Source of the DNA: Prevotella sp. UBA4339 | Lineage (GTDB): Bacteria; Bacteroidota; Bacteroidia; Bacteroidales; Bacteroidaceae | Direction of reading: 5' to 3' | Length of the DNA stretch: 31,565 nt | Assembly: GCA_002393725.1 (NCBI GenBank) | Contig: DGTJ01000040.1 | Span: 1 to 31,565, forward strand | Shown here: piece by piece, positions 24,378 through 31,565 of the stretch | Layout: each line of letters begins with the position of its first letter | Numbering within the stretch: position 1 is the stretch's first letter | Made by a program: the position numbers and the translations under genes | The notes under the pieces: model-generated | What the model was told of the DNA's origin: nothing | The model's database searches: none | Seen by the model: only the letters and a program-made list of their open reading frames with translations

Positions 24378-25919
24378 ATGGCACAAGAAGATGTATTTAA
24401 GAAGATCGTGAGCCACTGTAAGGAGTATGGTTTTGTATTTCCTTCAAGTGAGATTTACGATGGATTAGGCGCTGTGTATGACTATGGTCAGAATGGTGTG
24501 GAGTTGAAGAATAACATTAAGCAGTATTGGTGGAAGGCCATGACGATGCTTCATGAGAATATTGTAGGTATCGACTCGGCAATCTTCATGCATCCTACAA
24601 TATGGAAGGCTTCTGGTCATGTTGATGCATTCAATGACCCTCTTATAGACAACCGTGACTCAAAGAAACGTTATCGTGCTGACGTGCTTATAGAGGACCA
24701 GATTGCAAAATACGACGAGAAGATTCAGAAAGAAGTAGAGAAGGCTCGCAAGCGTTTTGGAGACAGCTTTGATGAGGCTAAGTACTTAGAGACCTCTGAG
24801 CGTGTGAAGGAGACTAAAGAGAAGCGTGACAACCTGCATGCCCGCTATGCTGCTGCTATGCAGGGACCAGACCTGGCAGAGCTGAAGCAGATTATCCTTG
24901 ATGAAGGAATTGTATGTCCAATTAGCGGAACTCGTAACTGGACTGATGTACGACAGTTCAACCTGATGTTCTCTACAGAGATGGGTGCTTCGGCAGATGC
25001 TTCGATGAAGATATATCTTCGTCCGGAGACAGCTCAGGGTATCTTCGTGAATTACCTTAACGTTCAGAAAACGGGACGTATGAAGATTCCTTTTGGCATC
25101 GCACAGATTGGTAAGGCTTTCCGTAACGAGATCGTTGCCCGTCAGTTCATCTTCCGTATGAGGGAGTTCGAACAAATGGAGATGCAGTTCTTCGTACAGC
25201 CAGGAACCGAACTTGAGTGGTTCCAGAAGTGGAAAGAAACACGCATGAAGTGGCATCTGGCCTTGGGCTTTGGTGCAGAGAACTATCGCTTCCACGACCA
25301 TGACAAACTGGCTCACTATGCTAACGCTGCTACTGATATCGAGTTTAAGATGCCATTTGGATTCAAAGAGGTTGAGGGCATCCATTCTCGTACAAACTTC
25401 GACCTCTCTCAGCATGAGAAGTATTCTGGTAAGAGTATCAAGTACTTTGATCCTCAGACCAATGAGAGCTATACTCCGTATGTTATTGAGACTTCAATCG
25501 GTGTTGACCGTATGTTCCTCTCTATCATGTGTCATTCTTATGATGAGGAGAAACTTGAGAACGGTGAGACTCGTGTAGTACTTAAGTTGCCTGCAGCACT
25601 TGCTCCTGTTAAGTGTGCAGTGATGCCACTGGTTAAGAAGGACGGCCTGCCAGAGAAAGCTCGTGAGATCATTGATCAGCTGAAGTTCCACTTCAACTGT
25701 CAATATGATGAGAAAGACTCTATCGGTAAGCGCTATCGTCGTCAGGATGCCATAGGTACGCCATATTGCGTAACTGTAGACCATGACACACTGACAGATG
25801 GATGCGTAACCCTCCGTTTCCGTGATACAATGGAACAGGAGCGAGTTAAAATCAGTGAGCTCAACTCTATCATTGAGGATAAAGTAAGTATCACGTCATT
25901 ACTGAAGAAACTCCAATAA
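24378..25919 (+). CDS. glyS: Glycyl-tRNA synthetase (single-chain, homodimeric type)
   Basis: A 513-residue class II synthetase that charges tRNA-Gly; this is the eukaryote-like form, not the GlyQ/GlyS tetramer. It has the N-terminal motif 1 region (FPSSEIYDGLGAVYDYGQNGVELKNNI), motif 2 (GKAFRNEIVARQFIFRMREFEQMEMQFF) and the substrate pocket RPETAQGIFVN. Motif 3 is seen as PYVIETSIGVDRMFLSIM. The anticodon-binding domain occupies the last 110 residues (PVKCAVMPLVKKDGLP onward). A charged helical insertion at about 110-160 is usual for this type. ATG 24378 lies 29 bases after the -7 box. The FKBP gene starts 2 bases after its stop codon. Confidence 0.96.
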   Translation: MAQEDVFKKIVSHCKEYGFVFPSSEIYDGLGAVYDYGQNGVELKNNIKQYWWKAMTMLHENIVGIDSAIFMHPTIWKASGHVDAFNDPLIDNRDSKKRYRADVLIEDQIAKYDEKIQKEVEKARKRFGDSFDEAKYLETSERVKETKEKRDNLHARYAAAMQGPDLAELKQIILDEGIVCPISGTRNWTDVRQFNLMFSTEMGASADASMKIYLRPETAQGIFVNYLNVQKTGRMKIPFGIAQIGKAFRNEIVARQFIFRMREFEQMEMQFFVQPGTELEWFQKWKETRMKWHLALGFGAENYRFHDHDKLAHYANAATDIEFKMPFGFKEVEGIHSRTNFDLSQHEKYSGKSIKYFDPQTNESYTPYVIETSIGVDRMFLSIMCHSYDEEKLENGETRVVLKLPAALAPVKCAVMPLVKKDGLPEKAREIIDQLKFHFNCQYDEKDSIGKRYRRQDAIGTPYCVTVDHDTLTDGCVTLRFRDTMEQERVKISELNSIIEDKVSITSLLKKLQ

Positions 25920-25921
25920 GA

Positions 25922-26530
25922 ATGAATAATTGGAAGTATGTATTGCTCACAATGATACTGTTCCCTCTATTGGGAATAGTATCGTCGTGTAGCGAAGAGT
26001 CGGAGGAAACCAGTGAGTATGATAACTGGCAGCAGCGCAATGAAAATGCAATCGTTCAGTGGGCGGCTAACTCCAGTTTCCGCAAGATAAAGACCTTTAG
26101 TAAGGATCCAAGTTCTGCTGGTGATAACAGTGACTATATCTATGTTCAGGTGTTAGAGACGGGTGACGGGACAGATAGTCCGCTATACTGTGATACAGCC
26201 CGTGTTGCTTATCGTGGCTGTTTTATTCCCACTAAGTCATATTCTGAGGGGTATGTCTTCGATCAGTCATACCTTGGTGAGTTCAACTGGGCAACTGCAG
26301 GCATGACTGACTTTCCAATAACCAGTAGCTTGCGTGATGGCTTTAGTACTGCACTGATGAATATGCACAGAGGTGACCGGTGGCGTGTGTATATGCCATA
26401 CCAGTTGGGTTACGGCACCACAGTATCGGGCTCTATACCTGCTTATAGTAACCTGATCTTTGATATTGCTCTTCTGGATTTCTGGCATCCAGGAGACGTT
26501 CACCCTTCGTTTAAGGCTCGTAAGAAATAA
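25922..26530 (+). CDS. FKBP-type peptidyl-prolyl cis-trans isomerase lipoprotein
   Basis: A 202-residue envelope protein that would assist protein folding by prolyl isomerisation. The signal segment ends in a lipobox with Cys23 (GIVSSC) followed by acidic residues. The FKBP domain covers about 75-190, with DTARVAYRGCF, a YVFDQSY segment, LRDGFSTALMNMHRGDRWRVYMPYQLGYG and the closing GSIPAYSNLIFDIALLDF. The domain is at the C-terminus with no FkpA-type dimerisation domain. It is 2 bases from glyS and 18 bases before the ATPase gene. Confidence 0.9.
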   Translation: MNNWKYVLLTMILFPLLGIVSSCSEESEETSEYDNWQQRNENAIVQWAANSSFRKIKTFSKDPSSAGDNSDYIYVQVLETGDGTDSPLYCDTARVAYRGCFIPTKSYSEGYVFDQSYLGEFNWATAGMTDFPITSSLRDGFSTALMNMHRGDRWRVYMPYQLGYGTTVSGSIPAYSNLIFDIALLDFWHPGDVHPSFKARKK

Positions 26531-26548
26531 AAGGTAATCAGTAGTGTT

Positions 26549-27355
26549 ATGCCCAAGTATGCAGACTATATCAAAAGAATCGAAATCGACTCACTGTGGA
26601 GTGGTAAGAAACATATCGTATGGGATCTGAATCGTCAGGTAAATATTCTTAGCGGTAGTAACGGTCAGGGAAAAAGTACTATTCTTAATAAGGTCGTAAG
26701 AGGTCTTACAGCCGGTGGCGAGTTCCCTAGTCATATGCTTAAGGGAGTTAAACTTGATGTCGTACCGGAAGATGCCAAGTGGATTCGTTTTGACGTCATT
26801 CGTTCACTAGACTCCCCTGTACTTGACCTCGACACAATGTCGCATGTAGATACCAGGATTTCGTCTGCTCTTGACTTTCAGCTGTATCACCTACAGCGTA
26901 AGTATCTTGACTATCAGGTGAATATTGGTAATCGCATCATAGAGCAGCTTCAGGCAGGCAATACTGATGCAGCCCAGCAGCTGTCACTTCAGAAGAAACG
27001 TTTCCAGGACATCGTTGATGACCTGTTCTCTGAGACAGGTAAGAAGATTGTGCGTACGGAGAACGAAATCCGTTTCTCACAGATCGGAGAGACTCTTGTA
27101 CCATATCAGTTGTCAAGTGGTGAGAAACAGATGCTTGCTATTTTGCTCACCGTGTTGGTAGAGGATAACCTGCCCTGTGTCCTTTTTATGGATGAGCCAG
27201 AGGTCTCGCTGCATATAGAGTGGCAAAAACGTCTCATTGATCTCTGTCTGGAGTTGAACCCAAATGTTCAGATTATACTGACCACACACTCTCCAGCAGT
27301 TATTATGAATGGTTGGGTTGATAGTGTTACAGAGGTGAGCGACATAACAGTGTAA
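26549..27355 (+). CDS. OLD/ABC-like ATPase (AAA_15/AAA_21 type), AriA-like partner of DUF4435
   Basis: A 268-residue ATPase. Walker A GSNGQGKST is at residues 36-44, the ABC-type signature LSSGEKQ at 188-194, Walker B VLFMDEPE at 211-218 with the OLD-type SLHIEWQ just after it, and the switch His247 in TTHSPAV. Between Walker A and the signature lies only about 140 residues, so the coiled or insertion region is short and the protein is compact for the group. The next gene overlaps its stop codon by one base (TAATG), so the two proteins are probably made in fixed ratio. ATPase plus DUF4435 is the composition of the PARIS anti-phage system (AriA, AriB). Domain call is strong; the defence role is inference. 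Confidence 0.85.
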   Translation: MPKYADYIKRIEIDSLWSGKKHIVWDLNRQVNILSGSNGQGKSTILNKVVRGLTAGGEFPSHMLKGVKLDVVPEDAKWIRFDVIRSLDSPVLDLDTMSHVDTRISSALDFQLYHLQRKYLDYQVNIGNRIIEQLQAGNTDAAQQLSLQKKRFQDIVDDLFSETGKKIVRTENEIRFSQIGETLVPYQLSSGEKQMLAILLTVLVEDNLPCVLFMDEPEVSLHIEWQKRLIDLCLELNPNVQIILTTHSPAVIMNGWVDSVTEVSDITV

Positions 27356-28356
27356 TGCCAAGTAAACTCAGGGATAATATTAACAGTAAGTATTTTGAGG
27401 CTGCCAATGCCTTAAAATCGAAGAAGGCAAGGCGCAGGATTGTCGCATATGTCGAAAGTTATGATGACATTTACTTTTGGCGAACGGTATTGTCTGATTT
27501 CGAGAACGACAAGCTATACTTTGAGGTGATGTTGCCTTCTAAAGGTGAGCTGACACGAGGTAAGAAGTCCGTGCTCATGAACTTTCTCAAAGGCGAGCCT
27601 CTCGGCAGAGACATGATTGCATGTGTAGATGCAGACTATGACTATCTTATAGCCGGACGAACTCAGCAGTCTAAGAAGGTGATTGAGAGTCCTTATGTCT
27701 TTCATACCTATGTCTATGCTATAGAGAATTACCAGTGTTATGCTCCTTCACTTCATAACGTTTGTGTATCAGTAACACTCAACGACCACAGGATTTTTGA
27801 TTTCAGGGAATATTTCAGCCTTTTCAGTGAGACTCTTTTCCCACTGTTTGTGTGGTCGATAATGCTGTATCGCAATGGGAACTACCCGAAATTCTCAATT
27901 TCCGACTTCAACCGTATTGCTGATCCAGGAGGCTTCAGCGTGCATAATCCAGAGGCGTCAATATCCAATGTGAAGCGGAAAGTGCATACTAAGATAAACG
28001 AACTACAGCGGATGTTTCCTGAGGCAAAAGAAGAATATCTAAAGACCAAGAATGATCTTAAGATATTGGGAGTTACACCACAGACCACCTATTTATATAT
28101 ACAAGGTCATCATCTCTTTGATACCGTAGTGTCACCCATTTTGTCGAAGGTGTGCAATTTATTGCGTCAGGAGCGTCAGAATGAGATTTATCATGCAACG
28201 GCTCATAAGACGCAGAAACGTAATGAGATGACCTGCTATGAGAATTCTCTACAGGACATAAAGGTCATGCTGAAGAAAAATAGCGGCTATACGTCTTCAG
28301 ATCAGTTCCGCCTTCTTCAGAATGACATTAGGAAATACCTAGACTATAGCGTGTAA
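27355..28356 (+). CDS. DUF4435 (Toprim-like) protein, AriB-like
   Basis: A 333-residue protein matching the DUF4435 pattern. The first Toprim-type acid is Glu34 in RIVAYVESYDDIYFW; the second acidic cluster is Asp92, Asp94 and Asp96 in IACVDADYDYL. HTYVYAIENYQCY follows, a conserved segment of this family. The C-terminal half (about 150-333) is helical and basic. The acidic residues would bind metal in a nuclease. Its ATG shares a base with the stop codon of the ATPase gene. In PARIS, AriB with this domain is held by AriA and released as an RNase toxin; whether this protein acts so is not shown. It ends 15 bases from the convergent manA gene. Confidence 0.82.
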   Translation: MPSKLRDNINSKYFEAANALKSKKARRRIVAYVESYDDIYFWRTVLSDFENDKLYFEVMLPSKGELTRGKKSVLMNFLKGEPLGRDMIACVDADYDYLIAGRTQQSKKVIESPYVFHTYVYAIENYQCYAPSLHNVCVSVTLNDHRIFDFREYFSLFSETLFPLFVWSIMLYRNGNYPKFSISDFNRIADPGGFSVHNPEASISNVKRKVHTKINELQRMFPEAKEEYLKTKNDLKILGVTPQTTYLYIQGHHLFDTVVSPILSKVCNLLRQERQNEIYHATAHKTQKRNEMTCYENSLQDIKVMLKKNSGYTSSDQFRLLQNDIRKYLDYSV

Positions 28357-28371
28357 ATACGCTGTCTGTAT

Positions 28372-29367
28372 TTATACGAAAGTTTCCAGGAATTTCACTT
28401 CTCCTTCAACTTTTACTTCCTTCTCTGTGGCTGGGATTAATACTGTATCACCCAATTGGAAAGACAGTTCCTGTCCATTGCAGGAGAGTTTCCCTTTACC
28501 TTTCACAGCAATAAGTATCACAAAAGAGTCGAGTTCAGAGTAATCAAGTGTCATCGGTTCATTAAGATCATACACTGCTGTTGTAAAATAAGGACAAGAT
28601 ACTACTTGAACTCCCTCGTTTTTCACTGGACTGTAATCTGTGCGGTAATTATCTAAGACTGTATAGTCGATGCTTTCGGAAGCCAGTTGAGTGTGAAGTT
28701 CGCGGTAATTACCATTCTTGTCCTTGCGTTTATAGTCATAGATACGATAGGTCACATCACTCGTCTGCTGAATCTCCGCCACGAAACATCCAGCACCAAT
28801 GGCATGTATGCGTCCGGCGGGAATGAAGAATACGTCACCCTCATGCACCTCATAACGGGCCAGAGCATCGGTGATGGTGCCATTCTCTACCATATGCTTG
28901 TACTCTTCTGGCGTGATTTTCTTCTTCAAACCATTGAATAAACAAGGTCTTTGCATCTTTGTGTCATTATCTTCCTGGCTCCCCAGGCAATACCACATCT
29001 CGGTCTTTCCATGGTTCTTGCCATGACGATGGGCAATCTCGTCATTCGGATGAACTTGAATAGATAGATCCTGACGTGCGTCGATGAATTTTATCAGTAG
29101 AGGAAACTCGTCGCCAAAGCGCTGGTAGTTCTCGTCACCCACCAATTGACCTTTCATCTCTTTAACCAATTGGTTGAGGCTCTTGCCTTTATGCTCACCA
29201 TTGCTAACAATGGTTTCATTGTCCTTTACTCCTGATATTTCCCAACTCTCACCGATTTGGGTATTGGGTGTTGGGCATTGGCTATTGTTGACATCCAAAT
29301 GCTTGAAAGGGATAATTTTGTCGCCTCCCCAAATTGTCTGTTTTAATAATGGTTCGAACTTAAACAT
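28372..29367 (-). CDS. manA: Type I mannose-6-phosphate isomerase
   Basis: A 331-residue zinc enzyme that interconverts mannose-6-phosphate and fructose-6-phosphate. It has the opening FKFEPLLKQTIWGGDKI, the zinc-ligand segment LSIQVHPNDEIAHRHG with GKTEMWY, and the catalytic-site block GDVFFIPAGRIHAIGAG. The cupin-like C-terminus ends VKFLETFV. Between the opening and GESWEISGV there is an unusual stretch, SQCPTPNTQ (about residues 28-37), encoded by a heptamer tandem repeat on the opposite strand (see findings). The gene lies 33 bases after trkH on the same strand with no promoter consensus between, so it may be co-transcribed with trkAH. Confidence 0.92.
   Translation of the reverse strand: MFKFEPLLKQTIWGGDKIIPFKHLDVNNSQCPTPNTQIGESWEISGVKDNETIVSNGEHKGKSLNQLVKEMKGQLVGDENYQRFGDEFPLLIKFIDARQDLSIQVHPNDEIAHRHGKNHGKTEMWYCLGSQEDNDTKMQRPCLFNGLKKKITPEEYKHMVENGTITDALARYEVHEGDVFFIPAGRIHAIGAGCFVAEIQQTSDVTYRIYDYKRKDKNGNYRELHTQLASESIDYTVLDNYRTDYSPVKNEGVQVVSCPYFTTAVYDLNEPMTLDYSELDSFVILIAVKGKGKLSCNGQELSFQLGDTVLIPATEKEVKVEGEVKFLETFV
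29257..29284. repeat. Heptamer tandem repeat inside manA, four TTGGGTR-type units
   Basis: On the plus strand TTGGGTA, TTGGGTG, TTGGGCA and TTGGCTA are contiguous. They lie in the manA reading frame (minus strand) and encode the Pro/Thr/Asn/Gln stretch near the N-terminus. Confidence 0.85.
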
Positions 29368-29400
29368 CGTCTTTATACACTTTTCTAAATTACATTTTCA

Positions 29401-30858
29401 TTAATTTTCTTTCCAGAAACTTCTGGTAAAGAGCACTAATACTGTCATTATTTCAAGACGTCCCATAAGCATCAACAATGAGAGAATCCACTTTATATAG
29501 TAAGGCATTTCCGACCAAGTGATATTTGCACCGATATCAGTTGACAGCGAAGGACCGATATTGCTCACACAACTCAGTGCAATGACGATACTATTAATCA
29601 TGTCGATACCTGACAGTATCATAATGGCGGCAGTGACTAACATCATTAATATGAAGAGAGTCAGGAATGAGAATAGTGCCACAATTCTAGATTGAGGTAC
29701 ACTCTGCCCATTAATCTTCACTGGCAATACAGCATTAGGGTGCACGATTTGGCGGAAATTATTTTGTAGTGCCTTCAATGTCATCACTGCACGAATGCAC
29801 TTGAATCCGCCGCTAGTGCTTCCTGCACAGGCTCCTACGAACATCACTGCTCCCAGGATAATCCATGTGATATGAGGCCATCTGGCAACGTCATCGCTAA
29901 AGATACCTGTTGTAGTCATGAAAGATACGACTTGGAAAAGTCCACTGCGAAGTGCATGTTCAAGACCATAACCCGATTGGGTAAAAAGCACTGCTGTGAT
30001 GCTGACTGTGGCTAGAATCACTACGCTAATATAGAATTTAAATTCAGAGTTCTTGAACAATGTCGAGAACTTAACTTTGAATATACTTGTATATAATAAG
30101 GTGAAATTTATGCCTGCAAGGAATTGGAAAAGGATTGCTATATAATCTATTCTTGCATCACGAAAGAATGCTAGGGAGTCATTATGTATGGAAAATCCTC
30201 CTGTGGCAGTGGTGGTCATAGAATAGTTGATGGCATCAAACCAGTTCATTCCTGCCATCCAGAAAGCCAGTCCACAGCCTATCGTGAGAATAAGATAGAT
30301 GCTCCATATCCATTTTGCCGTAGTAGAGAGTCGGGGATGCATCTTTGCCTTTATTGGTCCGGTAGCCTCTGCTGCAAAGACTTTCACACTACCCCCCACA
30401 AGCGAAGGCAAGATAGCGATGGTGAAGAACACTATTCCTAATCCTCCTATCCACTGCATCAGTGAACGCCAGAATAGTATTCCATGGGGTAGTATCTCTA
30501 CATCATCGAAAATGCTTGCACCGGTAGTGGTAAAACCGGACATCGTTTCAAAGTATGCATCCGTAGGGTTTGTAACACAGCCATGTACTAGGAATGGTAT
30601 CATGCCGAATATGGAAAAAACCACCCACACAGCGGTTACTACGACGAAAGCATCATGGCGGTTTAGGCTATTCTCTGCCTTTCGTCCACCTAACAAAAAA
30701 AGGAATGCACTTCCAAATGTCACCAGCATCGAAACCATGAATGCAAGTACGTCATCCTCATGGAAATAGGCAGCCATTGCAACGCACCAGGCCATAAAGA
30801 AGGCCTCGATGAACAATAGTGAACCAATAATCTTGCTGATGATACGGAAGTTTACCAT
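29401..30858 (-). CDS. trkH: TrkH-family potassium uptake channel subunit
   Basis: A 485-residue inner-membrane protein with about ten transmembrane helices arranged as four M1-P-M2 repeats. The four pore loops are recognisable by their glycines: TTTGAS, TATGGFS, STSGGFK and SNIGPS. Together these form the potassium filter. It ends with a basic cytoplasmic tail (RSFWKEN). Its ATG lies inside the end of trkA (7-base overlap), so the gating subunit and the channel are translated as a pair. Confidence 0.95.
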   Translation of the reverse strand: MVNFRIISKIIGSLLFIEAFFMAWCVAMAAYFHEDDVLAFMVSMLVTFGSAFLFLLGGRKAENSLNRHDAFVVVTAVWVVFSIFGMIPFLVHGCVTNPTDAYFETMSGFTTTGASIFDDVEILPHGILFWRSLMQWIGGLGIVFFTIAILPSLVGGSVKVFAAEATGPIKAKMHPRLSTTAKWIWSIYLILTIGCGLAFWMAGMNWFDAINYSMTTTATGGFSIHNDSLAFFRDARIDYIAILFQFLAGINFTLLYTSIFKVKFSTLFKNSEFKFYISVVILATVSITAVLFTQSGYGLEHALRSGLFQVVSFMTTTGIFSDDVARWPHITWIILGAVMFVGACAGSTSGGFKCIRAVMTLKALQNNFRQIVHPNAVLPVKINGQSVPQSRIVALFSFLTLFILMMLVTAAIMILSGIDMINSIVIALSCVSNIGPSLSTDIGANITWSEMPYYIKWILSLLMLMGRLEIMTVLVLFTRSFWKEN

Positions 30859-31565
30859 ATCGTATTCTTTTTGAAATATTTCTCTACATTATTAAGTTTT
30901 GCCTCATGGCAGAAAACCATCACAGAGTCACCTGCCTCTATCTGGGAGTTGCCGTTTACTAGCATTCCCTGGCCTTTACGCACAAGTCCTCCAATAGTAG
31001 TGCCGATAGGGAGTCTTAGGTCTTTTACAGTTTTTTTTGTGACCTTTGAACCTTCAGCAGCAGTAAACTCTGCAACCTCAGAATCTACAAGCATAAGTGA
31101 GCGAAGGTTGTCGACATCAGCTTCGAGCATCATTTGGAAAATATGGCTTGCTGCTATTGTCATTTTATTGATGATAGTGCCGATGTCCAGTCCTTCAGCC
31201 ATCTTTACATAGTCGAGGTTTTCAACCATAGCAATAGTTTTTCTAACCCCAAGACGTTTGGCTGTCAGACATGCAAGGATATTTGTCTCTGCATTTCCTG
31301 TAAGGGCAACGAATGCCTGAGTGTTCTGGATACCTTCCTCTTCAAGTAGTCCGAGGTCTCGCCCGTCACCATGTATCACCATGGTATCTCTGTCGCCAAG
31401 AAGTTCGTTGAGTCTGTCGCAGCGGTTGGCATCCTTCTCTATGATTTTTATATTCATGTAGTCTGGTGCCGTGAGGGCTGCACGTACTGCTGTCTTGTCG
31501 CCCCCCATCACAATGACATTCTTAACGTCTGCATAATGTTCTTTTCCTACAATCTTGCGGATATA
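30852..31565 (-). CDS. trkA: TrkA potassium-uptake gating subunit (C-terminal half, cut by the window edge)
   Basis: The open frame runs without a stop to the last base of the window, so the start lies outside. The visible 237 residues hold the second RCK unit: a Rossmann NAD-binding domain starting NVIVMGGDKTAVRAAL, with IIEKDANRCDRLNELL and HGDGRDLGLLEEEGI, then a TrkA_C domain (about the last 80 residues). Full-length TrkA has two such units, so about half the protein is seen. The conserved GxGxxG is altered to MGGDKTA here, as is often seen in the second unit. It is the cytoplasmic nucleotide-sensing partner of TrkH, encoded directly downstream. Confidence 0.92.
   Translation of the reverse strand, partial: YIRKIVGKEHYADVKNVIVMGGDKTAVRAALTAPDYMNIKIIEKDANRCDRLNELLGDRDTMVIHGDGRDLGLLEEEGIQNTQAFVALTGNAETNILACLTAKRLGVRKTIAMVENLDYVKMAEGLDIGTIINKMTIAASHIFQMMLEADVDNLRSLMLVDSEVAEFTAAEGSKVTKKTVKDLRLPIGTTIGGLVRKGQGMLVNGNSQIEAGDSVMVFCHEAKLNNVEKYFKKNTIW

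Noticed and set aside
28354..28374. Hairpin TAAATAC/GTATTTA between the DUF4435 gene and manA as a terminator
   Set aside because: It is only 7 AU-rich base pairs with no T-run on either side; too weak to call.
1..31565. CRISPR array, insertion sequence or prophage
   Set aside because: No regular 25-40 bp repeats with unique spacers, and no transposase, integrase or phage structural gene is seen on either strand.

Overview
The window looks like a chromosomal segment of a Bacteroidales bacterium, most likely a Prevotella-like (Prevotellaceae) genome. Four things point there. Promoters follow the Bacteroidetes form (TTTG near -33, TAnnTTTG near -7) and Shine-Dalgarno sites are mostly absent. 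Characteristic families are present: Oar-like TonB-dependent receptors, a BACON lipoprotein and DUF4831. Adenylate kinase is the short form. Glycyl-tRNA synthetase is the single-chain type. No insertion sequence, phage gene, integrase or CRISPR array is visible, so this is mostly core genome with accessory patches.

Layout. 1-267 holds the terminator of an upstream gene, two pairs of 22-bp-spaced direct repeats and a promoter. It leads to a secreted GH43 glycosidase (268-1821) and an AqpZ-type aquaporin (1915-2592). A tight six-gene operon follows (2728-9040): a TolC-like outer membrane factor, a MacA-like adaptor, a MacB-like ATPase, a MacB-like permease, a LytS-type histidine kinase and a LytTR response regulator. 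This is a tripartite exporter with its own sensor. Class II fructose-bisphosphate aldolase (9245-10249) is convergent with a DUF4831 gene and the bifunctional NAD(P)HX repair enzyme (both minus strand). Divergent from the repair enzyme is an operon of hypoxanthine phosphoribosyltransferase, adenylate kinase and ObgE (13088-15409).

15519-24039 is a surface-protein region. It holds two paralogous Oar-like TonB-dependent receptors of about 1100 residues, with a modular BACON/OB-fold lipoprotein between them that is co-transcribed with the first receptor. A tRNA (anticodon CAC, probably Val) lies on the minus strand and shares a long bidirectional terminator with the second receptor.

24378-28356 is a co-directional run of glyS, an FKBP-type lipoprotein, an OLD/ABC-like ATPase and a DUF4435 (Toprim-like) protein. 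The last two overlap by one base and resemble the AriA/AriB pair of the PARIS anti-phage system. This is the best candidate here for an under-described system. The window closes with a minus-strand run of trkA (cut by the window edge), trkH and a type I mannose-6-phosphate isomerase.

A second pattern is a set of short tandem repeats, mostly of 7-8 bp period, in spacers next to stop codons and promoters. One heptamer array lies inside the manA coding frame. No gene-free stretch exceeds about 270 bases. All calls come from reading motifs; no database search was run.
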